Shown piece after piece: positions 22,419-35,018 of a stretch of 64,000 nt of DNA. Location: positions 186,001 to 250,000 of the forward strand of contig MU858059.1 of NCBI GenBank assembly GCA_033297075.1, read 5' to 3'. How positions within the stretch are numbered: position 1 is the first letter of the stretch; every line of letters starts with the position of its first letter. Source of the DNA: Rhypophila decipiens (taxonomy: Eukaryota; Ascomycota; Sordariomycetes; Sordariales; Naviculisporaceae). Position numbers and translations under genes: made by a program. A model generated the notes under the pieces. That model was not told the origin of the DNA. It was given only the letters and a program-made list of their open reading frames with translations, and ran no database searches.

Positions 22419-23912
22419 TTATGCACCCTCGCTTCCAAACTCCCTGGTCCATTCCTCGTTCCTCTTGAGATCCACCTCGGAGACGGTAGGTCGACTCGAC
22501 TTGATGGCCTTGATAAAGTCCTTCTTTTCCACCAGGGGCTCGAGGAGAGCCTCTGACTCGACGGCTTCCCATGTCATCTCGATCGCGTCGGGGTCTCCTG
22601 GCGAGCAGGGCGTGAGTCTCTCTTTGCCATCGAGCATCACCTGTTTGTTTTCGCGCGCACAGACGGTCAGTTCCGTTCGGAATTGCATAATAGAGAGAGA
22701 GAGGAAAGAAACGGATATTAACCTACCTTTTTAAAGTGCGTCGCCTGTTGAATCTTGCGGACCGGCTGCATGAGAGCGTCTTGTACCACGATGCTGATAT
22801 CTGAGCCCGAATATCCCTCTGCAGCCTTTGCCAGCTCGCGGTAGTCGTCCTGTTGGAGTGCAGTCTTGGTGTCGCCGATGGCAATCTTGAACATGCTCGT
22901 CCGCGCCGGCAGGTCGGGGAGACTGATGTGCACTCTCCTCTGGAAACGGCGCCTGATGGCAGCATCCAGCTGCCAGGGGATATTCGTCGCGCCAAGAATA
23001 AGAACGCCCTTGCTGTCCTTGCCTACGCCGTCCATCTGTACGAGCATTTCTGTCTTTATTCTCCTCGACGCCTCGGACTCGCCTTCTCCTCTGGGACCGC
23101 AGAGAGCGTCGATTTCGTCGATAAAGATGATGGACGGTCTGTTCTCGCGCGCCATGGCAAATAGTTGCTTCACTAACCTGTAAGATAAGAGGAGAAACAG
23201 TTAGCAATGGCTTCCCTGGACAAAACAGCGCCTCCTCTACTGGCAAAAGTTATAAGCAGGCTCACCTTTCACTCTCTCCCATCCATTTGCTCACAAGATC
23301 CGAACTGCTGACGCTGAAGAACGTGCTGTTCGCTTCCGTCGCAACCGCCTTGGCCAGGTAACTCTTTCCCGTTCCCGGCGGGCCATACAGCAGAATGCCC
23401 TTCCACGGCTGCCTCTTGCCGTGGAACAAATGTGGGAACTTGATCGGCAACAAGACGGCCTCCTTCAGCGCCTCCTTTGCTCCCTCCAACCCAGCGACGT
23501 CGTCCCAGCTGATATTCGGCCTCTCCGTCAGGATGGCGCTCGCCAGCGCGCTCCTGAGCTTCTTGCTGTCCTCGTCTATCGGCTCGGCGCCGCCGCCGTC
23601 TTCCCCGTCTTTGCCCTTGCCCGTGCCCGGCGTCGAGGTGCCGTTGGCGCCCACCATTCCCGGCTTCTTGCGCTTGGCCTCGGCGTCGGCCAGATGTGCC
23701 TTGAGCTTCTCGGCGCGGTCCATGTACTCGCTCACTTTGCCGCGGATCATCTCTTTTGACTTTGGGTTCTTCTCCCATTTCAGCGCCAGCATGAAGAGGT
23801 TGAGTGCGTCGTAGTATGTCTGGTACGCTTTTTCGTAGTCGGCCGAGTTGTCGAGCTCGATGGCCTGGCGGACCTTTTCGATCGCGCGGCCGAGAAAGTC
23901 GGTATTCGACAT
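22419..23912 (-). CDS. VPS4: AAA ATPase Vps4 (ESCRT-III disassembly)
   Basis: CDS complement(join(22419..22640,22727..23177,23266..23912)), 439 aa. The introns are 88 nt (branch GCTAACT) and 86 nt (branch CTGAC). Domains in order: an N-terminal MIT domain (about residues 4-75), a variable linker with a Gly-rich patch, and the AAA cassette. Walker A GPPGTGKS is at 177-184, Walker B IIFIDEID at about 232-239, and the second region of homology ([20 protein letters not shown]) carries the arginine fingers. The beta domain and C-terminal helix ([11 protein letters not shown]) complete the family architecture. Vps4 remodels ESCRT-III filaments in multivesicular-body formation and membrane scission. 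Length matches fungal orthologues. It is divergent from the prefoldin gene; the AMSH-type deubiquitinase at 27.9 kb acts in the same pathway. Confidence 0.97.
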
Positions 23913-24842
23913 GGTCGCGGGGGGGAGTGGTGGGTTTGAGGCAAGTTTGCCGTCTCGGTATTCTGTTCCGTTTTCGAGGTTGCGAACGTGGCCGGTACTG
24001 CTCGAATATGTATAGATGGAATATATCTGGGGGCCCTGAGGAGTGGATGACTGATCAAATCTCGAACCGGGAAGTGGTGGAAACCTTGTCCTGGATGTGT
24101 GTTGCAGACGACTGCTCAATGTTGACCTGGCAGCAGCACTAGCGCGGGGTTCACCATGGAAAACCACACAGGGCAACGTCATGTTGGTACTGTACCGCTC
24201 AACGTACGAAATACTGCCATACACACATGTGAGAGCCAAACCCGGCACTATCTGGTTCCTGGTTTGTTGGACCGGGAAAGGGGAGGTAAAGAGTCAGTAA
24301 ATAGCGTAAAATGGAGTTTCAGGACATGGCCATGATATATTATTTAATACAGGCCTTTGAATGCTTCGGCATGGGGATTTTCTCTTGCCGTGTATTTTGG
24401 GCTATTTTCGTGTATTGTTTAGTCTAAATTGTGTTCTATTCTTACATTTCACAGCTATTTGTCGCCCTTAGCTTGTAACAAAATGTCATTTCTATTACTC
24501 GTGTATCATCACTTCAAAAAGATCCAAACTCGACATTCCCGTCTGCGAGTTCTTTTCTTATGGATCTTTCCTGCTCTGGTCGAGTTCTAGACTTTCGGAT
24601 TCGTATGGAGTATCAATACGGTAACCCAAAGTCAAAAGCTGGGATGCGGGGTTTTGGACTGTTACCACAATACATGTCTGACGCGGCATTCCCCTAACAC
24701 CTTCACAACGCATCCACATTCCCAAGAACTGAAAAGTCGACAGGAAGTCACTTGCATAAGGCCGAGCAAGGAGTCGAGGACCCTTTCCCATATTCACGGA
24801 CCAAGTCATAATTTAACGCCAGGGAATAACACAGTGTCAGCC
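23913..24842. promoter_or_regulatory. Bidirectional promoter region VPS4 / prefoldin 6
   Basis: A 930-bp divergent intergenic region. The part at 24300-24540 is AT-rich. No other gene is recognised. Confidence 0.45.
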
Positions 24843-25427
24843 ATGTCCAACCTCCAGGCCCGCATGCAGGCCCTCTCCGAGGAGTACACGAAACTCCAGA
24901 ACGGTCCGTTAAAATCAGCGTCCTGTTCTTGTCCCTTTCACGGTGTATAGGATGGCTAATAGAGAACCAGGGATAGACTTGCAAGATGCCGTTGGATCCA
25001 GACAGAGGCTAGAGGCCCAACAGCAAGAAAATCTCGGGGTGCAGAAAGTAGGTCCCACTCTGGATCAAAAATGAAGGAGGATATATCTCTTCTGACAGGA
25101 AAGCACAGGAGTTCCAAAAACTCAAAGACGACGAGACCATCTACAAACTCATCGGACCAGTCCTCCTCAAACAAGACAGAGCCGAGGCCGAGAGCACAGT
25201 GAACGGCCGTCTGGAATTCATCGGCACCGAGATGTGAGTTTCAGGTCTGAGATGTTTCTTTTTGCTTGGCATGGAAGGCTTACTGAGACATTGTCGAATC
25301 AAGCTCACGGCTGGAGACCCAGATCAAGGAGACGCAGGCAAAGATCGAGAAGAAAAAGAACGAAATCATCCAGCTCCAGACCAGCGCACAAGCAGCTGCC
25401 GCTGGCCAACAAGCTGTCAAGGCATGA
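24843..25427 (+). CDS. PFD6: Prefoldin subunit 6
   Basis: CDS join(24843..24903,24977..25047,25109..25233,25304..25427), 126 aa from four small exons. The third exon uses the acceptor GCACAG at 25108 rather than the nearer GACAG, because only this keeps the family frame. The protein is the beta-type prefoldin fold: an N-terminal helix (LQARMQALSEEYTKLQN), a SRQRLEAQQQEN segment, the hairpin region with YKLIGPVLLKQ, and a C-terminal coiled coil rich in Lys/Glu/Gln. As YKE2/GIM1-type subunit of the hexameric prefoldin co-chaperone it helps deliver unfolded actin and tubulin to the chaperonin CCT. Length fits the family (about 115-130 aa). Confidence 0.93.
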
Positions 25428-25754
25428 TCTTGCACAGTTGGAGAAGAGGCATCGAAAAGTTTTAGAGAAGAAATGGATCTTGATTGCAAAAGGAAGTGAA
25501 GTCTATGATGGCCTGATGATCCCCCCACCCAGAAGATACCCACAAGACGCCTCGCCAAAACAGAGAAGGGAGATTATTAGAGTTACTATTAGTACACGTT
25601 CGTTCATTCATGATGTTGGCGTCAAGGCCTGTTGTGCCCTCGTCTTGCTCCCATAAGCCCCATTGTCGTAGCGCGCAGCTGTACAGAAAACGAGGCCCTC
25701 CAAACAAGAGATGATGTCACCAAGCTACCAGCACGTTGGCCAAGGTTGACGCAC
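25428..25754. other. Convergent 3' intergenic region
   Basis: This is the short 3' flank between prefoldin 6 (plus) and the acidic orphan gene (minus). Nothing is recognised. Confidence 0.5.
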
Positions 25755-26499
25755 TTAGTTGAGCGCCAGGATGGTAAAGCCCCAAGGAAGGCCCATATTT
25801 TTGCAGGGGCGGCTGGAATCCCACTCGTCGCTATCGGTGTTGATGGTTTGCTTCGTGGCGGACCATGATGTCACCAGGTTGTGGTTATGGTTCTCGGGAG
25901 TGATATCCTCCTCTTCGTCCTCGTCCTCAACGATCTTCATGAGGTAGACACCCAGGTCTTTCTTGTCATAGCACGCGGTAAGGAAACGACTCGCCTCAAC
26001 CTTCTCGAGCATCTCGTGACGCTCGTCCCCCTCGGAAAAGATTTCCAGTTCCCGCTCCAGAGCGCTGGGGGTCATGGTGGCGCCGGACAGGCTGAGATGC
26101 TGAAAGACCATGGCCATGCCCGTGACAGCCTGGAGGAACAGAGAGAGCCTCTCCTGGTCACTGAGACCCTCGACGAGCAACAGGGAGTCTTCCATGACGA
26201 AAACCTCGTTTTCATTGTCGAAGATGGATTTGAGGACAGTCTCGAGGGTGGATGGCGAAGAAAGAGCTTTCTCCTCGTCCTCGAGGGCGAAGATGTTGAC
26301 GAAGGTGGATAAGCATTCGGCGAGGGTATCGAGGAGCTTGTTGTCTGTTGGGACGGAAAGTTGGCCAGCCTCAAGCGCAAGGTAGCCCAAAGAGGCAGTG
26401 ATGCCCTCTGTGGTGGAAAATCTGTTAGTCTTGCTGCAGGGGGCCCTAGGATGAGATACAAGATAGCCTACCTTGACATTTAGAGCTTGTTGAAGACAT
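25755..26499 (-). CDS. Hypothetical acidic protein
   Basis: CDS complement(join(25755..26407,26472..26499)), 226 aa. The first exon is only 28 nt (MSSTSSKCQ), followed by a 64-nt intron (GTAGGC...CTAAC...CAG). The protein is acidic and helical in appearance, with regular Leu/Ala spacing suggesting an alpha-helical repeat or bundle. It has an acidic DEDEEED patch near residue 185 and ends with WGFTILALN. I do not recognise a named domain. No signal peptide or membrane segment. The clean intron and good codon pattern make it a real gene. A cytosolic or nuclear location is likely by absence of targeting signals. Confidence 0.75.
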
Positions 26500-27855
26500 G
26501 GTGTATTTGAACGTTGTGGTTTTGATGTTGGCAAGGTACAGCTCTGGGCGACGATGAAGTTGGAGGGAAAAGATGTCGCGAGCTCAACAGACAACACTCG
26601 TTGGACCGGATGTAAGAGAGAAGAAATGCAGAGTCTGGCAAGAAGTTCAAGATCGGAAAAAGTATCAGATCGACGAGAACTCCAAACTTTAAAACAAAAT
26701 GGAAGCCAGCCACAATTCGCTCGACCAACGACTTAATTTATCTCACGCGACAGTAAGCAGAATTTCAGCTGTGCCTCCCGCCATCGCTTTCCCCCTGGAG
26801 GCCTGGAATGCACACCATCGGGTACCGCTACCAATGATCTTGAGATGAGGCAAAAATACGCTGGCGAGACCAGTCCAAATCAAGGTAACGACGGCCAGCA
26901 AGGCGCACAAGTTGGCCCTTCCGGTGTCGGGAAGGTGGCAGGAAGGTCTTGGAGGGTAGCTCTGGGTCCCGGGTATTTCCGAGGGCTGGGCATCTAATTG
27001 GGTAAAGTTTAGGAGATAAGAGATTTATTACTTCCTATTTGGTAATCTGCACTCCGCCCCGGACTGTAAATTCCTCCATCTCGAGACTCTGGCGGAGGCC
27101 TTCTTGCCGGTTCGGAGTTGCAATTGCAAATGTTAATTGTATTTACAAGTTTGAGGATGGAGATTTGGAGAAGCCCATCATGATGAACCAGAGCCCCCTG
27201 TTGGATTGGAGAATTTGGCGTGTTTGAAGGTGACACTCGAAATCGAAACAGGCTTGGCGCCATGGGTTGTCCTAGCTGGATCTGGCAAGCCTTGAGGAAA
27301 TCACCACGGAAAGACATTTCCGTCCTCCGTCTGAACTCGGGGAAATTTCCATGTCGTCGCGAGTATCGAACACCGAACAAACGGCACCACTGGATCGTCC
27401 TGTCTTGTTGCGCCGGGAGGAGGTCCGGTTGCTACACAAGTGCATTGTGCCTTTGCAGAGCATGCAGCGGCGGGAAAGAATTCGAGATGATGGTTCATCT
27501 TCAATCCGACGAAAGCCAAGTGAGTGCTGAGTCAGCATAAGCCCCCCGCGAACCGCCTGGCACGCAGGACAAACCTTTGGTGGGGTGCTTTAGCTGGTGA
27601 TCAACTGCCAACGCGGCACCCTCCACATGTCTCCAGGTTACGACTTACACGCCCGGTCTAACTTTACTGTCCTTCGGATACAATGATTATGCTTTCACCA
27701 CGACGCTGTATGTGAAGATTCTGCTGATTCATGTCCTCCTCAGCAACCCGCGACTGTCCAGTTCTCGATTTCAGACAGCCTTTTCGCTCCGTTCCCCGCG
27801 CTTGCCGCCGACGTCACCTGCCCCGGGCTCGGGTCGGGAGCTTCTGCTGGCCGTA
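26500..27855. other. Divergent intergenic region
   Basis: 1.36 kb between the acidic orphan (minus) and the JAMM deubiquitinase gene (plus). ORFs up to 123 codons overlap on both strands without domains. I see no RNA gene or repeat. Confidence 0.45.
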
Positions 27856-29579
27856 ATGGATCCTCCAGATCACGAAACCTATGGGCAACCGATGAGCCTC
27901 AAGGACCTCGGAGAGAAGGCAAAACAGTACAACTGGAACCCGCGCATCGGCTTCAAATACTGGGCTCGCGCGGCAGACACCATCCACAATGAGGTACGTC
28001 ACCAGTGCCGCAAGCAAGGAAACCAAGAATACTGACAGGAACAGGCCCAAGTCTATTACGAAGAAGGAAACGTAGCCCAAGCATACGTCTTCTTTCTTCG
28101 CTACTCTCTACTTGTCCTCGATCATCTCGGAAAACATCCCCAGGCACAAGAACTCGACGCTCGCAGGGCAGCCAGACCACTTCAGAAGCGAATGCCCGCG
28201 GTTATAGAAAAGCTCGAGGAGCTCAGACCTCAAGTGGACGCCTCGCACGATGCATGGTTAAAGATAACAGCCGCTCAACGGGATCAAGTGAGGGAAGGGC
28301 TTGGACTAGGCTCGAATACCTACTCGCGACACGCTGCCAGAGATGCAGCATTGTCCTGGAATCATGTGTCTCCTGCAAAAATTCTCGATGCCTCGGAGCA
28401 CCAGGAGCTGGCTGTGGAGATGGCTAACAGCCGCCGGCGCCGCCAGGCCGGTCTCACGGAGGAGGAAGAACGCAGACGACGTGGTGCAGGCTTTTGGGCT
28501 GGCTGGAACCAACAACAGTCACAGGATTCAAACCAGAGTGGGGCAAGATACATGGACGATGATGAATTGCGGAGGCAGATGGAAGCTACCCGTCGACAAC
28601 TAGACTCTGCTGGGGATCGCGACTCGTCCAGGTGGAGCGAAACAGAGTCGGACGCTGTGCCTTCTACCTCGTACTACTACCCATCGATCAACAAGTCGTC
28701 CAGCGTCCGCTATGAGGGACTCCCATCAAGTCCAAAGCCACAGCCGGCTCGCCCGCCAAAGGAATCACTTAACCGAGTTCCCCCTCCAGTTAGTCGCGCG
28801 CCAACGCTGCCGCGCAAGGAACCCTTGAACCCCCCGCCAAGAGACGAATCAAGATCTGCTTTATCGCCGGCTCCCACGCTACCGCCAAAGGTCAAGGAGA
28901 ACACGAAGGAAAAGCGAATCACATTCCGACCTGCGGCTTATCTGGAAAACGGCGAGCCCCTTCGGCCTGTGTTCGTGCCCAACCAACTTCGGAAGCAATT
29001 CCTTTTGGCTGCCGCGAATAATACCAGAAGAAACCTGGAGATGTGCGGGATCCTCTGTGGGGAGCTGGTGAACAATGCGCTTTTTATCACACATCTGGTA
29101 ATCCCGCGGCAGAAATGCACGTCGGATACCTGCGAGACGGAGGACGAGGCTTCGCTGCTGGAGTACTGCATCAACAATGGCCTTTCTGTTATCGGGTGGA
29201 TCCATACGCATCCGACGCAAACCTGTTTCATGAGTTCGCGTGACTTGCACACACAGGCAGGATACCAGGCCATGATGCCCGAGAGCATTGCCATTGTGTG
29301 TGCTCCACGCCACGAACCATCGTAAGTATATTCTCCCCTCCTCGTGGCCCTTTCCCGTTGCTGTCCATGTTGCTAATAGTCCTTTCTTCCAGCTGGGGCA
29401 TATTCCGCCTTACCCACCCACCAGGTCTTAATCACGTTCTGCAATGCGACCACAACGACACATTTCACCAACACACCATCGACAATCTCTATATCGAGAT
29501 TGGACAGCAGCCGCCAACCCACGTCTACGAGTCCAAGAGTCTGGAGTTTGAGGTGACGGATTTGCGTCAAACCTCTTAG
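27856..29579 (+). CDS. sst2: AMSH/Sst2-type JAMM deubiquitinase
   Basis: CDS join(27856..27993,28045..29321,29393..29579), 533 aa. The introns are 51 and 71 nt with CTGAC and CTAAT branch points. Residues about 10-120 match the helical USP8-dimerisation/MIT-like N-domain of AMSH proteins. The middle is charged and Pro-rich with several PPK/PLPRK-type SH3-like motifs. The C-terminal MPN+ domain (about 360-533) has EMCGILCGE and the zinc motif HTHPTQTCFMSSRD at about 433-446, i.e. HxHP...SxxD, so it should be catalytically active. A cluster near CTSDTCETEDE fits the AMSH insertion specific for Lys63-linked chains. It acts on endosomes, removing ubiquitin from cargo upstream of Vps4. Confidence 0.93.
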
Positions 29580-30295
29580 CCGTGTTTCTGTGGCCTCGAG
29601 AATTGAGGTGCAAAAAATGGCCCATCTCCCAACCTTGCACTATCTTGCTTTCCTTTGTACCGCTTTCTCAATTCCCGGCCCGGGCGAGATATGAGACGTG
29701 CCTGTGAGCCCCGAGAAAGCGTTTTTGGTACAGGCAGCCATGATAGGCATTCTCCATTCCAGCTCACTGGGCCTTGCCCGGGAGAAATGAAGATAACATG
29801 GTTACCTATCTATATTTGGTAATGGGGGGGTTCTAACCCAGCCATGTTTCTCACTTTGGTCTTTGGGTTTTGTCGTGCTGGCGGACATGTAAGTAGCTCT
29901 CCTTCTGCCGGCGCCAGTGCCTCGATGGCATGAATAGTGCCAGCAGGATGCTCTTCAGGCCAATCCCATAATGTTGACAAGACTCGGGTCGGTCAGCAAA
30001 TGGTCGAATACATGGTTCACAACGTGGCGGCGCCTATATTGTTTTTTGTTAATGAACTAATCAGGTGCACAGCGAAGCGTTATTTCAATGGCATAATTTA
30101 GACATATTTAGGAACTTATGAACGTCATTATAAAATCCAGGCACCATATTTCTGCCCTCAATTCGCCTAGCTTGATAAATAACTCGTAGATACTGCCTCG
30201 CTGTTCGTCCTCGAGGATTCATAAACCCCGAAACGTTTCGCAACAAGTCACCAAGGGTCCAATTACGCCTTGAATACGCCGCAGAGGCTCGTACT
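29580..30295. other. Convergent 3' intergenic region
   Basis: This is the 3' flank of the deubiquitinase gene (plus) and of the BVMO gene (minus). Nothing is recognised. Confidence 0.5.
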
Positions 30296-32062
30296 TTACC
30301 ATTTCTTTCCACTTCTCTCCACCAGCAACGAAGCAAGAATCCCAAGGACGGCAATCGAGCTCACAAATGCCACGATGGGCGGCCCAAAGTAACCACGACC
30401 CTTGACGGCAGTCGGAGCTTGCTTGTCTCCCTGCGCGGGCACGGGCAAACCCACTGATTAGCAATTGACGCAGCATTCTGATAAACGAAACGCCGGTAAC
30501 AAAGAAGCCAGGCCACTTACACTAAACTCCCAATCCGCCCAAGTAGGGAACAAGCATCTCCACCAAAACCAAGCCTGGGAAAACGGGTACGTGGTCCCAT
30601 TGTACTGTTCTCCATTCCCCTTGTCGTGCAAGTACCAGGCCTTACAGCCCGAGAAGAAGATGGTCTTCTTGAGAGCAGCCTGGAGCAGCGCCACATCTTG
30701 TTCTTCTGCTTCTTGTCTGATCTCGACTATGCTGCTCCCTTTTTTGTGTACGTTTGTGAGGATGGGTCTCAGCACGCGGAGGGCAAAGTTGACGCTGTTT
30801 TCCGCGGCCATTATGACCGAGGTGTGGCCCTGGAGCGAGTTGGGACCGACGATCAAGAAGAAATTGGGAAACCCGTGCATGGCGGTGCAGTTGTAGGCTG
30901 CGGGCCCGCCGAACTTGTCAAAGTGCTGGGCTAGGGACGTGCCGTTGCGCCCGAGGACGGGGATGGTGGCGTGGTAGCGGTAGACTTTGAAGCCGTTTGC
31001 GAGGATCAGGACGTCGGCGGGGATGGTCTCGCCCGAGGTGAACTCGATGCCGTCTGGGAGGATTCTGGCTGGGGTTTGGTTGGTTAGCGTGAGGTTGGGC
31101 GAGTGCAGGCTGGAGAGGTAGCCTGTGTCAAAGATGCGGCGCTTGCAGTTGACTTCAAAGTCGGGGGTTAGGAGGGAGTGGTATTTCTGGGGGGCGGTGG
31201 CTCGGATGTAGCCTAGTGACTCGGCTCGCTGGCTGCGCCGGAAGCGGGCGCTGAGCTTGGTCATGAAGAAGCCGCGAAAGTTGTTCTCGCTTCGTAGGAA
31301 GATGAGGAATCGCTCGAGCCAGAGGCCCCCGGGGAGCTGCCTGAGCAGGTAGCGTGCTTTTTGGTCGTGGTGGCGGTCAAAGAAGTAGTGCTTGCTGCGG
31401 GTGAGATGGGTGACGCGCTTGGCTATGGGGAGGATTGCAGGAACTATCTGGGTTCCCGTGCACCCGTTCCCGATGACGACGACGTTCTTGTCCCGGAGGT
31501 CGATTTCATGCCGCCAGCGGGAGGAGTGGGCAACGGGGCCCTTGAAGGTTTCGAGCCCGGGGATGTCGAGATCCCGGGGCTCGTTGAAGAAACCAGCTGC
31601 GGAGAAGAGGAACTGGCACTCGTGAAAGAAGACGTTGTCTTGCTGCGGGTCATTGGTGTTGTTCCGATGGATTGTCAGCCGCCAGCGACCTGTCTCATTG
31701 ATCCACTCGCACTTTTCGACGGTTGCATTGAAGGTGATCTTGCTGGTGAGATTGTACTTGTCCGCCACGCCCTTCAGGTATTCCCAGATCTCCTTCCACG
31801 GCGGCATGAGTGCTGTCCAGTCATCGTGTAGCTCAAACGAGAGGCTGTAGAGTGCGGCCGGAATATCACAGGCGGCGCCAGGGTACTGGTTGGCGAACCA
31901 GGTGCCGCCGAGGTTGCTGAGCTTCTCGAAGAAGTAGACGTCGGTGATGCCGTACCACCGCTGGAGCTGGGCCCCGAGGCAGATGGCACTGAATCCGCTT
32001 CCAATACAGGCAAATTGGCTGTAACTGGGGTTTTGGGTGGTGCCTGATGTGTTGGAAGCCAT
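30296..32062 (-). CDS. Baeyer-Villiger-type flavin monooxygenase with C-terminal membrane anchor
   Basis: CDS complement(join(30296..30430,30521..32062)), 558 aa. The 90-nt intron has GTAAGT...CTAAT...CAG. FAD-binding Rossmann motif GSGFSA is at 21-26, followed by GGTWFANQYPGAACDIP. The BVMO fingerprint FxGxxxHxxxW is complete (F173, G175, H179, W183). The NADPH Rossmann motif GNGCTG is at 198-203. The small second exon adds a hydrophobic helix (IVAFVSSIAVLGILASLLV) and a basic end (ERSGKKW), predicting anchoring to a membrane. Class I BVMOs insert oxygen next to a ketone to give esters or lactones using NADPH and O2; the substrate is unknown. It is divergent from an alpha/beta-hydrolase gene that could hydrolyse such an ester. 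A plain N-hydroxylating FMO is less likely given the fingerprint. Confidence 0.88.
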
Positions 32063-33683
32063 GGTGAGGGTCTTTATTCACTGTTGTGGGTAGCCGTTGA
32101 GCTGGTACCGGTTTGGATGCGGGAGGATGGGTTGAGGGCGAAGGAAAGAGTACCGGGCGTGGGCCTGGGTTCACTTGGCTACTCGGACAGCTTGGACCCC
32201 TCATCATCGCTACACAACCAACGGCCTCGACAAACACCCGGTTGTCGGCTTCCGTGGTGCATGTGAACCTCCTCACCGGTGACGCAAAAGACTCGATGGC
32301 CCCGGGACATGATACCAGGTCGCCCAATTCCCCACCATCTCGGGTATGGACCGTATGGGCCACATGTCGTTCCGAAGACATGGCCTGTAAGACATGGCCT
32401 GTAAAGTGATCAGGAAATGCAACACAGTTTATATTCTGGTTCAGTTAAAGTCTCCAATGTCTGCCGTGTCACCTTGGGCTCCAATAAATCGACTGTTGTA
32501 CAATCGTTCTCGGGCTCTCCAGCTTGCCAACATGGATCTGTTGCAAGACACGGGTGTTTCTCAAGCAGCTCGGAGTTGGGACGAGTATGACGAGTAAAGT
32601 TGTTACACAATAAATTGAGACCAATCAAGGTGGGAGCACCAAAGTGGGATCAGAGTCTCATTGGACACTCACACTACATACCCTACTCAATTCAGATCTC
32701 TGTTTCACCCTCATACTTGAACCGCGGTTCCTCTCTGCTTACAAAATACGCTCTTTCCGATGTCGCTTACCATTCCCCGCAAAAAAGGATATATCTTGAC
32801 AACTTCTTGGTCGTCTTTCACGTGTGTCCGGAGCGGATAGAGTCATACTGGTCATAATGGAGGCTTTATCCGTCTGCCGTCGGCGTTCTTACTAGTGGTG
32901 GATCGAATGATAGCGCTGATGTCGGCAAGAGATCGGAGGGCTTTGGCGTTATGGTTCCGGCCGTTTAGCTGGGAAATGGACGATGCCTTTCTGGACGTTT
33001 GCCAGCGAGGTTGGAGAGTAAGGCCCCTGAATTTATCCCTTCAGTCCCTTATCTGGCCCCAAGTGGAAGAGAATCGTCGCTTGATCGTCCCAACGTCGCC
33101 CGTTCATGCACTGGGCAAGAGAAAAATATCCGCTGTCGTTCATATAAGCATCCGGTTCCGCTTTCTTGGATCCTGACCCCTGTTGCCAGTTAGAGCGAGG
33201 GACTCGTCCGAAAACGTCCAGTTGACGTTGAAAATGGATATCAGGCGGGTTTGAATCATCACCTCTAGCCCAACAGCTACTTTGCTAAAACTTATTCAGT
33301 TAGCTGCGGACCAACTAAGCGATACCACAGAGCAGACCAAGATACTATTCAGGCTACCTTTGCGTGATGAACACTCACAGATTGCTAAATCAGGGACATG
33401 TGCGAATTTATCCGTGAAATTCTCCTCTCGGACACCCATTCTAGCCCGATTCATGTCCTGACTTTGCTTCTTCCAACAACCGAGGCCCAGCACGTGTCAG
33501 TCTGCCATTCCTCCTCAACAAAACCGTCGGCCAAGAGATCAAGGCAGGGGGACGGGCACAACCCCCACGTGACCCCTCATTTGCCCTTAAAGAACCAGCT
33601 GTCGAGACGACAACTGGACGTTGCTGGTTTTGTTCTTTTTTGATAAAGGTTTCATCACTCCAGTGATAGAGACCTTGGCTACA
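32063..33683. promoter_or_regulatory. Bidirectional intergenic region BVMO / esterase
   Basis: 1.6 kb between two divergent metabolic genes, suitable for shared control. No TATA box is clear near either start. No other gene is recognised. Confidence 0.4.
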
Positions 33684-35018
33684 ATGGCAATGGTACGTTT
33701 TCTTCTACCTGCCACTCTCCTTTACACCCTCGCAAGCACTTCAGAATATTGGCTAACCATCAACTCTCCAGCACAAGCTTTACGCAGTCAAACCGTCTCC
33801 TCCCCTTTCATTATGGGAGAGGCTGAGATTGTATGGCCGACTCCTCACCATCTGTAAGAATTTTCCCATTTCGAAACTTGACCTTGCCGTAACTGACATA
33901 TCCTCTCAGTCCCCGTGCTATGCTTCTTCAATGTTGTCCGCTGCTGTATCATCGCAGCTGAGAGGAAAATCCGAGTGCGGTTCTACATCGTTTGCGGCAT
34001 CACACGAGTTATCCTAGAGACGCTGACCCCGAGAGAGATCTGGCACCTGGCACCCGGTACAAGGGAGATTTACACCCAATGGATAACCAAGCGTCACAAC
34101 CGTGCCGTCCAGGACAAGGATCTCTACCTCGCCGATTGGCTCCAGCCCGAAGTCGAGGAGCTTCCAGACCGGGAGTCGGCTATCCTGTGGCTCGGCGACC
34201 GCAGGAAGGCCAAGAAGATCGTCTACTTTCTCCACGGCGGAGGCTACTTTGTCCCCATCAACAACGGGCATCTCGAGTGGTGTGTCAGGGCCTATGTCAA
34301 TGCCGGAAAAGAACTCGGCCAGGATGTCGCAATAGCAGTCCTCCAGTACACGCTGTCTCCGCGCGGGGGATACCCGCTCCAGCTGTTCCAGGCTGCTTCG
34401 GGTCTTGCCCATATCCTCCGCTCCGGTGTGCGTCCGAGCGACATGATCTTCGGAGGCGACTCAGCAGGTGGTAACCTGACGGCACAGCTGATGCTCCACA
34501 TCGTACACCCTCACCCGGGAGCAGAACCGATCAACCTGGAGGAGCCCTTCGCGGGGGTCTTTGCTGTCTCGCCCTGGGTGAGCAACAACATGGACACTGC
34601 TTCATTCCGGGAGAACCAAAACATCGACATGCTTTCGTCCAAGACGGTCCAACACACTGCCATGAGACAAATCACGCCGTTCAAAGGGTATACCCCGGAC
34701 ATGAGCAAGGAAATGGGCTGGGCCCTGGCGAACGACTATGATGACAAGACTTGGTTCGAAGGGCTGGAAAAGGTGACCAGGGCCATTTATGTCACGGTTG
34801 GAGGACAGGAAATCCTCCGGGACCAGGGCATCGAGTTCGCAGAGAGGATCCGAGAGAGCAACCCCGGGCTTGACGTGCGGCTGGAGGTCACGAAGCACGA
34901 GGCACATGACTGGATCATGGTGGAAGGGCTGGCACGTCTGGATGGTGACGCTACTCAGCGAATGAGGGCTTGGACGAAGGGGGCTTTGTGGGAGAAGAAG
35001 GCGGAGAGCGCTAAATAA
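33684..35018 (+). CDS. Alpha/beta-hydrolase (HSL-family esterase/lipase)
   Basis: CDS join(33684..33692,33772..33853,33910..35018), 399 aa. The first exon has only nine bases (Met-Ala-Met). The introns are 79 nt (GGCTAACC branch) and 56 nt. A hydrophobic N-terminal segment (PVLCFFNVVRCCIIAA) could anchor the enzyme. The oxyanion motif HGGGYF is at 139-144 and the nucleophile elbow GDSAGGN at 213-219 (Ser215). The catalytic His is probably in HEAHDW (360-365), with an Asp/Glu before it. This is the hormone-sensitive-lipase type hydrolase fold 3 common in fungal secondary metabolism. Position next to a divergent BVMO suggests hydrolysis of an ester made by that enzyme (inference). Confidence 0.9.
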
